Positions 1 to 10,293 of a DNA stretch of 64,000 nt are shown here, in pieces. This stretch comes from Bacillus pumilus (lineage in GTDB: Bacteria; Bacillota; Bacilli; Bacillales; Bacillaceae): contig NZ_CP101833.1 in assembly GCF_024498355.1 (NCBI RefSeq), positions 1,593,001-1,657,000 on the forward strand, written 5' to 3'. Under the pieces are notes generated by a model. The model was not told the DNA's origin. It saw only the letters and a program-made list of their open reading frames with translations, and searched no databases. A program made the translations under genes and the position numbers. How positions within the stretch are numbered: position 1 is the first letter of the stretch; each line of letters begins with the position of its first letter.

Positions 1-1
1 T

Positions 2-169
2 TTTAACGAAGAAATTTATGGTGAACCGATTAAATTACAATGGTACAAGCGTATCCGCAGTGAACAAAAATTTAACGGAATCCAGGAATTAACGGCTCAA
101 ATTAGTCTAGATAAAGAAGAAGCGATTCAGTTTTTTCAAGATCAGCTCAACCAAACAAAAAAATCATAG
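2..169 (+). CDS. ribF: Riboflavin kinase / FAD synthetase, C-terminal fragment
   Basis: The last 55 codons of a gene that enters from the left edge, in frame from base 2 to a TAG stop. The residues (PIKLQWYKRIRSEQKF, then an acidic helix ending NQTKKS) match the C-terminal end of the riboflavin kinase domain of the bifunctional RibF enzyme (called RibC in B. subtilis), which makes FMN and FAD from riboflavin. In Bacillus this gene directly precedes rpsO, as here. Only the tail is visible, so nothing can be said about the catalytic core. The call rests on the tail sequence and on synteny. Confidence 0.85.
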   Translation, partial: FNEEIYGEPIKLQWYKRIRSEQKFNGIQELTAQISLDKEEAIQFFQDQLNQTKKS

Positions 170-186
170 AAAAACGGCTCTACCAT

Positions 187-215
187 TTGCAAATTCAGCA
201 TATTTTTAGTATGAT
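187..215 (+). promoter_or_regulatory. Sigma-A promoter of rpsO
   Basis: TTGCAA (187-192), a 17-base spacer and TATGAT (210-215) form a near-consensus vegetative promoter between ribF and rpsO. It would give an rpsO leader of roughly 85-90 bases. Confidence 0.65.
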
Positions 216-221
216 AATTCC

Positions 222-579
<358 letters not shown>

Positions 580-583
580 TCGT

Positions 584-611
584 AAAAAGCGGGAGGATTC
601 CCGCTTTTTTA
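584..611 (+). terminator. Rho-independent terminator after rpsO
   Basis: The stem AAGCGGGA / TCCCGCTT with a short loop is followed by a run of T, five bases after the rpsO stop codon. Confidence 0.85.
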
Positions 612-760
612 TCGTATAATCACTAATATTTTATGGTTAAAATGTTGAAAGAATGGCAAAACCCTTCTACATACAGCTTTTACATTGATATGTGAAAATC
701 ATTTTGTTCATAATAAGAAATAACCTAAAACTTTACGACAAGAGAGGAGTTTTTCTCAGA

Positions 761-2878
761 ATGGGACAAGAGAAACATGTCTTCACCATAGACTGGGCTG
801 GACGTCAACTGACAGTTGAAACTGGCCAGCTTGCAAAGCAAGCAAACGGAGCGGTCCTCGTACGCTACGGGGATACGGCTGTGCTTAGCTCAGCAACCGC
901 TTCTAAAGAACCTAAACCGCTTGATTTTTTCCCGCTCACTGTGAACTACGAAGAAAGATTATATGCAGTAGGTAAAATTCCTGGTGGCTTCATTAAAAGA
1001 GAAGGACGCCCAAGTGAAAAGGCAATCCTTGCGAGCCGCTTAATTGACAGACCAATTCGTCCATTATTTGCAGATGGATTTAGAAACGAAGTACAGGTCA
1101 TTAGTATTGTCATGAGTGTGGATCAAAATTGTTCATCTGAAATGGCTGCAATGTTTGGCTCATCTTTAGCATTATGTGTGTCTGACATTCCATTTGAGGG
1201 ACCAATCGCTGGCGTTACAGTAGGACGAGTTGATGGCAAACTGATCATCAACCCAAATGTTGATCAGCTTGAACAAAGCGACATCAACCTTGTTGTGGCT
1301 GGAACAAAAGATGCGATCAACATGGTAGAGGCTGGTGCAGATGAAGTGCCAGAAGAAACGATGCTTGAAGCCATCATGTACGGTCATCAAGAGATCAAAC
1401 GCTTAATCGAATTCCAAGAAGAAATTGTCAAGGCAGTCGGTAAAGAAAAAATCGATATTCCTTTATATGAAGTGGATCAAACGTTAGCAGAAGAAGTAAA
1501 AGAACTTGCTGAAGCTGATCTGCTGAAAGCGATTCAAGTACATGAGAAGCATGCTCGTGAAGATGCGATCAGTGCTGTGAAAAAAGCTGTTGTTGAAAAA
1601 TTTGAAGAAGAAGAGCGTGGCGAAGCGACGGTCAAACAAGCGAAGGATGTACTAAATAAGCTTGTCAAAAACGAAGTTCGCCGCCTGATCACTGAAGAGA
1701 AAGTACGTCCAGATGGACGCGGTGTAGATCAAATCCGGCCACTTTCTTCAGAAGTAGGACTTCTGCCAAGAACGCACGGTTCAGGATTATTTACGAGAGG
1801 GCAAACACAGGCGCTCAGCATTTGTACATTAGGTGCACTTGGCGATGTACAGATTCTTGATGGTCTAGGTGTTGAAGAATCTAAACGCTTCATGCACCAT
1901 TACAACTTCCCGCAATTCAGTGTTGGTGAGACAGGCCCAATGCGCGGCCCAGGTCGCCGTGAGATCGGACATGGTGCACTAGGTGAACGTGCATTAGAAC
2001 CAGTGATCCCATCCGAAAAAGATTTCCCTTATACGGTACGTCTTGTTTCAGAGGTATTAGAATCAAACGGATCTACATCACAAGCAAGTATTTGCGCAAG
2101 CACACTTGCAATGATGGATGCAGGTGTTCCAATTAAAGCCCCAGTTGCTGGGATTGCCATGGGACTTGTTAAATCTGGTGATTACTACACGGTGCTGACA
2201 GACATTCAAGGAATGGAAGATGCACTTGGAGATATGGACTTTAAAGTAGCAGGTACATCAAAAGGTGTAACAGCGCTTCAAATGGACATTAAAATCGATG
2301 GTCTATCAAAGGACATCTTAGAAGAAGCTCTTCAACAAGCGAAAAAAGGAAGAATGGAAATTTTAGATAGCATGCTGTCAACGATTCCAGCTTCTAGAGG
2401 AGAATTGTCACGTTATGCACCAAAAATCCTAACGATGAATATCAATCCTGATAAAATTCGCGATGTCATTGGACCGAGCGGTAAACAAATCAATAAAATC
2501 ATTGAAGATACCGGTGTGAAAATTGATATCGAACAAGACGGTACAATCTTTATTTCTTCTACAGAAGAAGACATGAACCAAAAAGCGAAGAAAATCATTG
2601 AAGATCTTGTCAGAGAAGTTGAAGTAGGTCAGCTTTACTTAGGTAAAGTAAAACGCATTGAAAAATTCGGTGCTTTCCTTGAAATCTTCAGCGGAAAAGA
2701 TGGACTTGTTCATATTTCTGAGCTTGCGCTTGAGCGTGTTGGCAAAGTAGAAGATGTCGTGAAGATTGGCGACGAATTACTCGTCAAAGTCACTGAAATC
2801 GATAAACAAGGCCGAGTGAACCTTTCTCGCAAAGCTGTTTTACGTGAAGAAAAGGAAAAAGAAGAAGAGCAGTCTTAA
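761..2878 (+). CDS. pnpA: Polyribonucleotide nucleotidyltransferase (PNPase)
   Basis: This 705-residue phosphorolytic 3'-5' exoribonuclease works in mRNA decay, cold response and competence. Two RNase PH domains (about 1-210 and 310-540) flank an alpha-helical region. A KH domain (about 555-615, with [12 protein letters not shown]) and an S1 domain (about 620-690, with [16 protein letters not shown]) follow, and the tail is acidic ([10 protein letters not shown]). The reading frame stays open to a GTG at 692, but the ATG at 761 has a good site (AGAGAGGAG, 741-749) and gives the [12 protein letters not shown] start of the B. subtilis enzyme. A possible promoter, TTGAAA-17-TACATA, lies at 645-673. 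Confidence 0.97.
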   Translation: MGQEKHVFTIDWAGRQLTVETGQLAKQANGAVLVRYGDTAVLSSATASKEPKPLDFFPLTVNYEERLYAVGKIPGGFIKREGRPSEKAILASRLIDRPIRPLFADGFRNEVQVISIVMSVDQNCSSEMAAMFGSSLALCVSDIPFEGPIAGVTVGRVDGKLIINPNVDQLEQSDINLVVAGTKDAINMVEAGADEVPEETMLEAIMYGHQEIKRLIEFQEEIVKAVGKEKIDIPLYEVDQTLAEEVKELAEADLLKAIQVHEKHAREDAISAVKKAVVEKFEEEERGEATVKQAKDVLNKLVKNEVRRLITEEKVRPDGRGVDQIRPLSSEVGLLPRTHGSGLFTRGQTQALSICTLGALGDVQILDGLGVEESKRFMHHYNFPQFSVGETGPMRGPGRREIGHGALGERALEPVIPSEKDFPYTVRLVSEVLESNGSTSQASICASTLAMMDAGVPIKAPVAGIAMGLVKSGDYYTVLTDIQGMEDALGDMDFKVAGTSKGVTALQMDIKIDGLSKDILEEALQQAKKGRMEILDSMLSTIPASRGELSRYAPKILTMNINPDKIRDVIGPSGKQINKIIEDTGVKIDIEQDGTIFISSTEEDMNQKAKKIIEDLVREVEVGQLYLGKVKRIEKFGAFLEIFSGKDGLVHISELALERVGKVEDVVKIGDELLVKVTEIDKQGRVNLSRKAVLREEKEKEEEQS

Positions 2879-2900
2879 GTGAGAACAAATAAAATGTGTT

Positions 2901-2940
2901 AGAAGCCAGGTATTCGTGCCAGGCTTCTTTCTTTTCTTAA
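2901..2940 (+). terminator. Terminator after pnpA
   Basis: The stem AGAAGCCAGG / CCAGGCTTCT (one internal mismatch) is followed by TTTCTTTTCTT, 22 bases past the pnpA stop. Confidence 0.8.
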
Positions 2941-3004
2941 GGGTAACAATAGTTCTAGCTTGTTTCTCCCCATCATAATTTGTGGTAAAGGGGAGGGACA
3001 ACCA

Positions 3005-3958
3005 TTGAAAAAAACGGTACCAATCATTGTGTTTGTATTTTTACTGCTCATGTCATATCAAACGATGAAGCAGCCGGCTGCTGTCACATATATTGAATCA
3101 ATGAAAGAGCATGCTGAGGTTGCATCTGTTTCGAAAGATATTTTGTATCAAGAGATTGAATCGAAGTCTTCTGACTATGAAGTAAAGGCGCAAAATGCTA
3201 AGATTGATAAAGTGTGGAAAAAGATGCCTGGTTTAAATGGACAGACTGTTGATATCGATGCTTCTTATGAAAAAATGAAGAAGCTTGGGACATTCGATGA
3301 AAAGCTGCTTGTTTTCAATGAAACAAAACCATCTATTCATTTACAGGAACTTGGTGCTGAGCCCATTTATAAGGGGCATCCAGATAAAAAAATGAATGCA
3401 TTCCTCATCAATGTGGCTTGGGGTGACGAGCATTTGACAAAGATGTTGAATACGCTAGAAAAGCATCAGGTGAAGGCGACCTTTTTCTTAGAAGGCAAAT
3501 GGGTGAAAAAGAGCACAAACCTTGCCAAAAAAATCGTGGCAGATGGTCATGAAATTGGAAATCATTCATACAATCACCCGGATATGCGCACACTGACAAG
3601 AGAACGAGCATTAGAGCAGATTACCAAAACAAATCGTCAAATTGAAGAATCCCTTGGAAAAAAACCGAAGTGGTTTGCCCCTCCAAGCGGTAGCTTTAAA
3701 GAAGAAACAGTGAAGCTTGCCGCAAAAGAAGGAATGGAAACCATCATGTGGACGGTAGACACCATTGACTGGCAAAAACCGTCACCAGACATTTTACAAA
3801 AACGGGTTCTTGGGAAAATTCACAATGGGGCGATGATATTAATGCATCCAACAGATGCAACGGCGAAAAGTCTTGACGCACTTATCACTCAAATCAAGGA
3901 AAGAGGATATGAATTAGGAACGGTTTCTGACCTCCTAAGTGAAAAAAGACATCCGTGA
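3005..3958 (+). CDS. ylxY: YlxY, NodB-fold polysaccharide deacetylase-like protein
   Basis: This 317-residue protein opens with a hydrophobic segment (KKTVPIIVFVFLLLMSY), so it is probably exported and membrane-anchored or secreted. The C-terminal half is a polysaccharide deacetylase (NodB) domain: ATFFLEG, the metal-type motif GNHSYNHPDM, APPSGSF, and TVDTIDWQKP. The position that normally carries the TFDDG motif reads INVAWGDE, so the catalytic Asp pair is not preserved, as also in the B. subtilis protein; hydrolase activity is doubtful. The TTG start at 3005 follows AAAGGGGAGGGAC and is preferred over an upstream in-frame start. In B. subtilis the gene is linked to sporulation. It sits 33 bases before mlpA and may share its transcript. 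Confidence 0.88.
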   Translation: MKKTVPIIVFVFLLLMSYQTMKQPAAVTYIESMKEHAEVASVSKDILYQEIESKSSDYEVKAQNAKIDKVWKKMPGLNGQTVDIDASYEKMKKLGTFDEKLLVFNETKPSIHLQELGAEPIYKGHPDKKMNAFLINVAWGDEHLTKMLNTLEKHQVKATFFLEGKWVKKSTNLAKKIVADGHEIGNHSYNHPDMRTLTRERALEQITKTNRQIEESLGKKPKWFAPPSGSFKEETVKLAAKEGMETIMWTVDTIDWQKPSPDILQKRVLGKIHNGAMILMHPTDATAKSLDALITQIKERGYELGTVSDLLSEKRHP

Positions 3959-3991
3959 TGCGATCTGTTTGTTGAATAGGAGGAGCAAAAC

Positions 3992-5224
3992 TTGGTCAAA
4001 ACGTATACATGCCAAAACGGAGTAAGAATTGTACTTGAAAACAATCCCACTGTGAGATCTGTCGCAATTGGCGTCTGGATTGGAACAGGTTCTAGACATG
4101 AGACACCAGAAATTAACGGGATCTCACACTTTTTAGAGCATATGTTCTTTAAAGGAACAAAGACGAGATCTGCACGTGATATCGCAGAATCTTTTGACCG
4201 CATTGGTGGTCAAGTGAATGCCTTTACGTCAAAAGAATACACTTGTTACTATGCAAAGGTGCTTGATTCACATGCTGGTTACGCCCTCGATGTATTAAGC
4301 GACATGTTCTTTCATTCCGCTTTTGATGAAAATGAGCTGAAAAAAGAAAAAAATGTTGTTTATGAAGAAATTAAAATGTATGAGGATACACCTGATGATA
4401 TCGTTCATGATTTGTTAGGCAAAGCCATTTACGGTGAGCATTCATTAGGGTACCCGATTTTAGGAACAGAGGAAACACTCTCTACCTTTAATGGTGATTC
4501 CCTTAGAGCATATATGGATGAATTCTACACGCCGGATCGCGTCGTTATCTCAGTTGCAGGGAATGTAGATGACACCTTCATTCGCGAGGTTGAAAAATTG
4601 TTCGGCTCTTATGAAGGGAAAGGGAAAAAGCAGCCTGTAGAAGCTCCGCAATTTCATTATGATAAGCTCACTCGCAAAAAGGAAACTGAACAGGCACATC
4701 TATGCATGGGCTTTAATGGTCTTCCTGCTGGAGATAAAGGCATCTATGACTTAATCGTCTTAAATAATGTTCTTGGCGGAAGCATGAGCAGCCGTTTGTT
4801 CCAAGATGTAAGAGAAGACAAAGGGCTTGCTTATTCCGTATTCAGCTATCACAGTTCATTTGCAGATAACGGCATGCTGACGATCTACGGCGGGACTGGA
4901 GCGAAACAATTAAACCTGCTCTCTGAAACCATTTTACAAACATTAGACGTCTTAAAACGTGAGGGAATCACGCAGAAAGAACTTGAAAATTCTAAGGAGC
5001 AAATGAAAGGCAACCTCATGCTCAGTCTTGAAAGCACAAACAGCAAGATGAGCCGAAATGGTAAAAATGAATTGCTTCTTGGCAAACATCGTACGCTCGA
5101 TGAAATTATTGATGAAATCAATCACGTCACATTAGACGGCGTGAATAACCTATCTAAACGAATCTTTACAGAAGATTATGCGCTCTCGCTTATTAGTCCG
5201 ACAGGTGATGTTCCTTCTGTATAA
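3992..5224 (+). CDS. mlpA: M16-family zinc metallopeptidase MlpA
   Basis: This 410-residue M16 (insulinase/processing peptidase-like) enzyme corresponds to YmxG/MlpA of B. subtilis. The inverted zinc motif HFLEH (in GISHFLEHMFFKG) is intact near residue 50, and the distal glutamate lies in the KKEKNVVYEEIKMYED segment. The second half has the GGSMSSRLFQDVREDKGLAYSV signature of the partner domain. In B. subtilis it has been linked to regulation of extracellular protease (aprE) expression. Translation starts at a TTG behind AGGAGGAGC. In B. subtilis the next gene is ymxH; here a 28-kb block separates them. Confidence 0.93.
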   Translation: MVKTYTCQNGVRIVLENNPTVRSVAIGVWIGTGSRHETPEINGISHFLEHMFFKGTKTRSARDIAESFDRIGGQVNAFTSKEYTCYYAKVLDSHAGYALDVLSDMFFHSAFDENELKKEKNVVYEEIKMYEDTPDDIVHDLLGKAIYGEHSLGYPILGTEETLSTFNGDSLRAYMDEFYTPDRVVISVAGNVDDTFIREVEKLFGSYEGKGKKQPVEAPQFHYDKLTRKKETEQAHLCMGFNGLPAGDKGIYDLIVLNNVLGGSMSSRLFQDVREDKGLAYSVFSYHSSFADNGMLTIYGGTGAKQLNLLSETILQTLDVLKREGITQKELENSKEQMKGNLMLSLESTNSKMSRNGKNELLLGKHRTLDEIIDEINHVTLDGVNNLSKRIFTEDYALSLISPTGDVPSV

Positions 5225-5229
5225 ACGAA

Positions 5230-5262
5230 AAACGGCATGTCTTTTGAAGAGATGCCGTTCTT
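5230..5262. terminator. Bidirectional terminator between mlpA and the first carrier-protein gene
   Basis: The stem AACGGCAT / ATGCCGTT has a 13-base loop, with a T-containing run on the plus side and a T run (from CGAAAAA) on the minus side. It lies between convergent genes, so it can serve both mlpA and the minus-strand carrier-protein gene. It is also the left edge of the accessory cluster. Confidence 0.7.
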
Positions 5263-5282
5263 TATGTCCAAAATTGTAAAGA

Positions 5283-5546
5283 TTAATTAGCTAATTTGTT
5301 TTGAAGCTGCTGGACAATTTTATTGATTGTCGAAAAATTATCTGTCAATAATTCTTCATCTGCAAATTGAATATCAAAAACCTCTTCTAGTTCCAAAATG
5401 AGAGAAACTGCTTTGATCGAATCGAGACCGTGATTCGTTAACTCTTCGTCTGTACCAATAGAAATCTTGCTTTCATTGTCCAAAGAACGCAGGACCAAAT
5501 CTTTAACTTGACTTGATAGTGAAAGGATATCCGTCGTTTCATTCAT
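5283..5546 (-). CDS. Free-standing acyl/peptidyl carrier protein (carrier 1)
   Basis: This 87-residue acidic, helical protein has the phosphopantetheine attachment motif NHGLDSIKAVSL: Ser43 follows the conserved Leu-Asp, and LILELEEVFDIQF forms the usual recognition helix. It belongs to the carrier-protein superfamily used in polyketide, non-ribosomal peptide and butirosin-type pathways. It is not the fatty-acid AcpP, whose core sequence and locus differ. The ATG at 5546 is eight bases from AGGAG; a TTG six bases further upstream is too close to that site. It lies convergent to mlpA and divergent from the APH-like gene. It probably carries an amino acid loaded by an enzyme encoded further right in the cluster. 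Confidence 0.88.
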   Translation of the reverse strand: MNETTDILSLSSQVKDLVLRSLDNESKISIGTDEELTNHGLDSIKAVSLILELEEVFDIQFADEELLTDNFSTINKIVQQLQNKLAN

Positions 5547-5591
5547 CTGCAACGCTCCTTTTTACAAATTTTCTATCATTTACATAAATTA

Positions 5592-5620
5592 ACTATATTA
5601 GAATGGAAAAACATTGTAAA
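5592..5620 (-). promoter_or_regulatory. Sigma-A promoter of the carrier 1 gene
   Basis: Read on the minus strand: TTTACA (5615-5620), a 17-base spacer, and TATAGT (5592-5597). It lies about 45 bases upstream of the carrier-protein start. Confidence 0.65.
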
Positions 5621-5716
5621 GCAGTTTCTACACAAATAGGAATTGTTGATCATTTTCTTCAAAAGAAATATTTGGTAGAGTGAGAAGAAAAGAGACTGGG
5701 AAGGATTGATCAATAG

Positions 5717-6634
5717 ATGAATAAAAAAGACCTTGCGCAGCACATTCCCTTATTAAAAAAAGCGGTCTCCATAGACCAAATTGATAAAGGTTATTCCCGG
5801 GATCATAAATGGATCGTGACAATGTCATCAGGTGAAAAATACGTCCTTCGATTCACAGAGCAAGACCAATATGAGAAAATAAAGACTCAGTTTGAGTTGC
5901 TTGCTAAATTAAAACATCTCGGGGTTCAGTGTGCTGCCCCAGTCAATATGGGTTACTTAGAAGAAAAGCAGCTAGTTTACTATATTTTATCGTTTGTAGA
6001 AGGTCAAGAAGCAAAAGAAATCATAACTCAATTAACAGAAGAAAAGCAGTATGCGATTGGGGTAAGTGCTGGAAGGGATTTAAGAAACATGCACAAATAT
6101 CCGGCACCATCAAATATCGAACCTTGGGAAGATCGTGTGATCAAAAAACATCATCGGTATTTAGAGGCTTACCGAGCAAGTGGTATTTCCCTAGAAGGGG
6201 ATGAAAAAGTTGCTCAATTTATTGCCGAGCATATAGATGTTGTCAAAAACAGACCTAACCAATTTCAGCATGATGATTTTCATTTAGGTAATATTATTAT
6301 CAAGAAAAATAAATATGCAGGTGTCATCGATTTTAACAATTTTGATTGGGGAGATCCCATTCACGATTTTTATAAAGTAGCCCTTTTCAGCAGAGAAACA
6401 AGCCAGGCCTTTTCGGCTGGTCAAATCAATGGCTATTTTGATGACAAAGTGCCAGATGATTTTTGGCTTCTTTATTCTGTTTATGTCGCAATGAGTATCT
6501 TTTCATCGATTATGTGGGTCATTAAATTTGACCCAGGTCAAATGGATGAGATGATTGAAAGACTAGAAAATGTGTTAAAAGATCATGAATATTTTTATCA
6601 AATGGAACCACATTGGTATGCACCATATCGCTAG
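5717..6634 (+). CDS. Aminoglycoside/choline phosphotransferase-family kinase (APH-like 1)
   Basis: This 305-residue protein has the APH kinase fold. The N-lobe has a GYSRDHKWIV nucleotide loop and a VLRF lysine-position strand. The catalytic loop is QHDDFHLGN (about residue 185), followed by the metal-binding IDFNNFDWGDP. The family phosphorylates hydroxyl groups of small molecules, including aminoglycosides, choline and homoserine. In this setting it could modify a pathway intermediate or protect the producer; the sequence does not say which. The site GGAAGGA precedes the ATG by about 12 bases. It is a single-gene unit, with a divergent carrier-protein gene to the left and its own terminator to the right. 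Confidence 0.82.
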   Translation: MNKKDLAQHIPLLKKAVSIDQIDKGYSRDHKWIVTMSSGEKYVLRFTEQDQYEKIKTQFELLAKLKHLGVQCAAPVNMGYLEEKQLVYYILSFVEGQEAKEIITQLTEEKQYAIGVSAGRDLRNMHKYPAPSNIEPWEDRVIKKHHRYLEAYRASGISLEGDEKVAQFIAEHIDVVKNRPNQFQHDDFHLGNIIIKKNKYAGVIDFNNFDWGDPIHDFYKVALFSRETSQAFSAGQINGYFDDKVPDDFWLLYSVYVAMSIFSSIMWVIKFDPGQMDEMIERLENVLKDHEYFYQMEPHWYAPYR

Positions 6635-6658
6635 ATCACAGTGAATTATAGGACAATT

Positions 6659-6690
6659 AGGCAGTGGTGGAAGTCACTGCCTTTTTTGTT
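6659..6690 (+). terminator. Terminator after APH-like 1
   Basis: A perfect stem GGCAGTG / CACTGCC is followed by TTTTTTGTT, about 25 bases after the stop. Confidence 0.85.
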
Positions 6691-6710
6691 ATAATGATAC
6701 AAATTACACA

Positions 6711-6739
6711 TTGTCATCAGTAAAAACATTTTATATAAT
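6711..6739 (+). promoter_or_regulatory. Sigma-A promoter of the ABC exporter genes
   Basis: TTGTCA (6711-6716), a 17-base spacer and TATAAT (6734-6739) form a near-perfect vegetative promoter. It lies about 70 bases upstream of the first ABC gene. An A/T-rich inverted repeat (CAAAAAAC / GTTTTTTG) lies in the leader. Confidence 0.75.
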
Positions 6740-6811
6740 CCAAACAAGGATCAAAAAACATGTAAAAAAATTCCGTTTTTTGTTGAAAAAGAGCAAAAGG
6801 CTGGTGATGGA

Positions 6812-8581
6812 TTGAAACAAATCGATAAGGATTCAAAGCAGTTATGGCATGTCTATTTATGGACACTTTCATTCTTAAAACCTTATAAAGGTAAAGTTAT
6901 ACTAGTCATGATGAGTGGTTTCATCATTACCTTGAGCGAACTCATTATACCGAAATTTATTCAATATTTTATTGAGACAATTTTGCCATCAAGAGACTTT
7001 TCAAAAATGAATGGATTATTGCTAGGGCTAACAGGCCTGATTACTTTTGGTATTATACTGACAGCCGCACGTAATTTATGGCAAAGAAAATTAATTGAAC
7101 AAGCCTCAAGAGATTCACAATTTGCTGCCTTCCAGCAAATCCGTCAACTCGGTTTCTCATACTACGAACAACATTCTGTTAGTGAAACACTCTCCTTTGT
7201 GAACACACAAACACGAGCTGTACAAGAAATTTACAGACGATACTTCCCACAATTTATCAATCAAACATTATTTATCGCCATCTCACTCTACTTTATGATA
7301 CAAATTTCTATCTTACTCACACTTATCATCATTCCAAGTTTTATTCTCTACTATATCTTTGGACCATGGCTTGAAAAAAAGGCAACCGTCTATGGCAGAC
7401 AAAGTGCTGAAGGTTTTCGCACGCTGCAAACAAAATTATACGAAAGTCTTGCTTCGATGGAAGAGCTTAGAATATTAGGCTATATGAATTGGGATATGAA
7501 GCGGATTCAAAAACTTCATGAACAGGTAAGACAAGATCATGAAAAAAATGTTTTTTTCGCCTATTTACGAGGAAGCAACCGCCGTCTCACATATTATATT
7601 GGCGCTCTTGCTACTTTTGGTGTCGGTATCTACCTTGTGAAAAATGGCCAGCTGACAACAGGCGGTTTTGTGGCATATATACTATATTATTTTTCTGCAA
7701 TGCATATGCTCACTTCCATTGTCACACTTTTAACAGAACAACGAATCTTAACCTTTCAAATTGAACCGTTATATCATTTTATGAAAAAAACACCTGATAT
7801 TAGAGAACCTCAGCAGCCGATTCTGCTTGAACAGGTGAAAGGCGATATCGTGTTTCATGACATCGATTTTCACTATCCAAATCATCCGCCTTTATTAAAA
7901 GGGATGAATCTACATATTCGACGTGGTGAAAAAGTGGCGCTTGTCGGTACGAGCGGGGGAGGGAAAACTTCATTTCTCAAACTAATTGGTCGCTTTTATG
8001 ACCCTGCATCTGGGGTCATTACAATTGATGGAATTGATTTGCGCCGTTTACCAACTAGTCAAATAAGAGCTGCGATGGGGTTTGTCTTTCAAGAAACATT
8101 TTTATTCAATATGAGTGTAAAAGACAATATTCGCTTTGGAGATACGAGTCTTACAGATCAACAACTCGTTGAAGCTGCTAAAAAAGCTGATTGCGATTCA
8201 TTTATAAGAGAACTAGAACATGGATATGACACCATACTTGGGGAAAGGGGATTAAAACTTTCTGGCGGTCAAAAACAAAAGATAGCTATTGCTAGACTAT
8301 TTGCTAAGAATCCAAGCATTGTCTTGCTCGACGAAGCAACAGCATCTCTTGACAGTGTCAGCGAGCAAAAAGTTCAGCAGGCATTGCATCAAACATTCAA
8401 AGAGTCCACTGTCATTGCAATTGCTCATCGGCTATCAACAGTGAGACATTTTGACAGAATTATCTTCATAAAAGATGGTTGTATATTAGAGGCCGGACAT
8501 TTTAACGAATTGATGAGGAAAAAGGGTCATTTTTACCAATTAGCGTCTGACCGATCAGAAAAGGAGGCAGGTGTAACATGA
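6812..8581 (+). CDS. ABC exporter half-transporter A (membrane + ATPase domains)
   Basis: This 589-residue half-transporter has an N-terminal membrane domain (about 30-320, several long hydrophobic segments) fused to an ATP-binding domain. Walker A is GTSGGGKTS (about 380), the signature LSGGQ is at about 482, and Walker B with the catalytic Glu is LLDEATAS (about 504); the H-loop is IAHRLSTV. It starts with TTG. Its stop overlaps the next gene's ATG in an ATGA, so the two halves almost certainly form a heterodimeric exporter. No peptidase C39 domain is present, so it is not a bacteriocin-processing type. The likely role is export of, or immunity to, the cluster product (inference). Confidence 0.9.
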   Translation: MKQIDKDSKQLWHVYLWTLSFLKPYKGKVILVMMSGFIITLSELIIPKFIQYFIETILPSRDFSKMNGLLLGLTGLITFGIILTAARNLWQRKLIEQASRDSQFAAFQQIRQLGFSYYEQHSVSETLSFVNTQTRAVQEIYRRYFPQFINQTLFIAISLYFMIQISILLTLIIIPSFILYYIFGPWLEKKATVYGRQSAEGFRTLQTKLYESLASMEELRILGYMNWDMKRIQKLHEQVRQDHEKNVFFAYLRGSNRRLTYYIGALATFGVGIYLVKNGQLTTGGFVAYILYYFSAMHMLTSIVTLLTEQRILTFQIEPLYHFMKKTPDIREPQQPILLEQVKGDIVFHDIDFHYPNHPPLLKGMNLHIRRGEKVALVGTSGGGKTSFLKLIGRFYDPASGVITIDGIDLRRLPTSQIRAAMGFVFQETFLFNMSVKDNIRFGDTSLTDQQLVEAAKKADCDSFIRELEHGYDTILGERGLKLSGGQKQKIAIARLFAKNPSIVLLDEATASLDSVSEQKVQQALHQTFKESTVIAIAHRLSTVRHFDRIIFIKDGCILEAGHFNELMRKKGHFYQLASDRSEKEAGVT

Positions 8582-10293
8582 AAAAAAACTGGCTGTTTCT
8601 TTTGATCGCAAGACAAAAATGGATGCTCTTCCTCGCCCTTTTATTTGTTTTGATAGAGGCTGCAGCGAATTTAGCAATGATTGGGCTCCAAAAGTGGCTG
8701 ATTGACGATGTTCTTTTGAGTAATGGCGGTGAACAATTCCGTCATATCTTAATGCTGTTTGCCATTGTCTTCTTCGTATATGTTGTGATGTTTGTTGTCA
8801 GCCCATATGTAATGCATAAAAACTACCTTTCTATTCACCATTCATTGCAAAAAAAGATGATGGATCAGCTTCAGCAAGTATCGATGAGAAGCTATAAAAA
8901 ACATCCTGTTAGTTTTTATTTACACAAGCTCAATCAAGATGTAAAGACAGTCGCTGTCACTGCTGCTTTACATATACCGAAAATCGTCCAAACCATTTTC
9001 ATGGCTGTTGTTTTATCACTCATTTTACTATCTGTGAGTCCTATATTATTTTTCCTGCTTCTTTTTGCAAGCACTTGTTATTTCATTGTTGGTAAAACAA
9101 TGGCGAAAAAGGCAACAATCATAGCAAAAGATGTGCAGGAGAGAAAGTCAGATTTATTTGTGCATGTTGAAGAAGGTATTTCTTCTACAAGAGAGATTGT
9201 GGCATTTGACCGGCGCAAATGGGAGATCAGTTTGTATGAAAAGCTATTCAACAAAATGATGGATAGCGTGATGAAAGAAGGTAAGTTTCAAAATAAGCTT
9301 CTTTTTTTGACAGAACCATTGAAATGGTTAGGCATATTGTCTGTGCTTTTGTTTGGAACGTATCAAGTAGCAGCAGGAAAAATGTCAATCGGTTTATTTG
9401 TCGTCATTTATCAATATGCATCTCAATTAATGAAGAGTTATCAGGAATTATTTCAGTATGTTTTTGAATTTTTTCACCAGCGTGCATCGATTCATCGAAT
9501 CAGAGAAGTGTTGCATGTGGAAAGTGAATCAAAAGGAACAAAACGTATAGATGATGTTGAAGATATACTGTTTGAAGAGGTTTGTTTCTCTTATGAACAG
9601 ACAGCAAAGGGGGCTTTAGACAGGCTGAACCTTCATATTCCAAAGGGGAAGAAAGTCGCCATTGTTGGTGCGAGCGGCAGCGGGAAATCGACCATTTCAA
9701 AGTTGGCTGTAGGACTCTATAGACCAGATAGTGGGAAGGTTCTAGTGAATGGAGTCGATCTAACAGACATCGAGGCATCCCACTTTTTAAAACGAGTAGC
9801 AGTTGTGCCCCAAGAGCCCTATTTTTTTCCGGATTCTATACGTATGAACTTAATCATGGGATTAACAGATATTACTAATGAGCAACTTGAACAAGTTTGT
9901 GAGATTGCGCAAATTCTTTCCTTCATAAAAGGGCTTGAAAAAGGGTTTGATACAGTGATTGGAGAGAGAGGGATTTCCCTATCAGGTGGACAAAGACAGC
10001 GTTTAGCTATCGCAAGAGCTCTTCTAAAACAAGCTGATTTACTGATATTAGATGAAGCGACATCCGCACTTGATCGGCAGACAGAAAGGATGGTGCAAAA
10101 AGGAATCGACGATGCTCAAGGGGGAAACACCATGCTGGTCATTGCGCACAGGTTATCGACCATACAAAATGCAGATATGATCTATGTACTGGAGGATGGT
10201 GTTGTTCAAAGCTGCGGCACCCACGAGGAGCTGATGGAAGCCTCCTCGCATTACCGCTCTTTATTTATGGCGCAAGTCATTACAGCGTCTTAG
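8578..10293 (+). CDS. ABC exporter half-transporter B (membrane + ATPase domains)
   Basis: This 571-residue partner of the preceding gene is translationally coupled to it through ATGA. It has the same layout: membrane domain to about residue 310, Walker A GASGSGKS (about 363), LSGGQRQ (about 467), LLILDEATSAL (about 489) and the H-loop VIAHRLSTI. Both ATPase sites of the pair therefore look complete, unlike the many heterodimeric exporters with one degenerate site. The 3' end overlaps by 14 bases the end of the minus-strand carrier 2 gene, and I see no terminator hairpin between them. Confidence 0.9.
   Translation: MKKNWLFLLIARQKWMLFLALLFVLIEAAANLAMIGLQKWLIDDVLLSNGGEQFRHILMLFAIVFFVYVVMFVVSPYVMHKNYLSIHHSLQKKMMDQLQQVSMRSYKKHPVSFYLHKLNQDVKTVAVTAALHIPKIVQTIFMAVVLSLILLSVSPILFFLLLFASTCYFIVGKTMAKKATIIAKDVQERKSDLFVHVEEGISSTREIVAFDRRKWEISLYEKLFNKMMDSVMKEGKFQNKLLFLTEPLKWLGILSVLLFGTYQVAAGKMSIGLFVVIYQYASQLMKSYQELFQYVFEFFHQRASIHRIREVLHVESESKGTKRIDDVEDILFEEVCFSYEQTAKGALDRLNLHIPKGKKVAIVGASGSGKSTISKLAVGLYRPDSGKVLVNGVDLTDIEASHFLKRVAVVPQEPYFFPDSIRMNLIMGLTDITNEQLEQVCEIAQILSFIKGLEKGFDTVIGERGISLSGGQRQRLAIARALLKQADLLILDEATSALDRQTERMVQKGIDDAQGGNTMLVIAHRLSTIQNADMIYVLEDGVVQSCGTHEELMEASSHYRSLFMAQVITAS

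Noticed and set aside
692..760. An N-terminal extension of pnpA starting at GTG 692.
   Set aside because: No ribosome site. The ATG at 761 has one and gives the known PNPase N-terminus.
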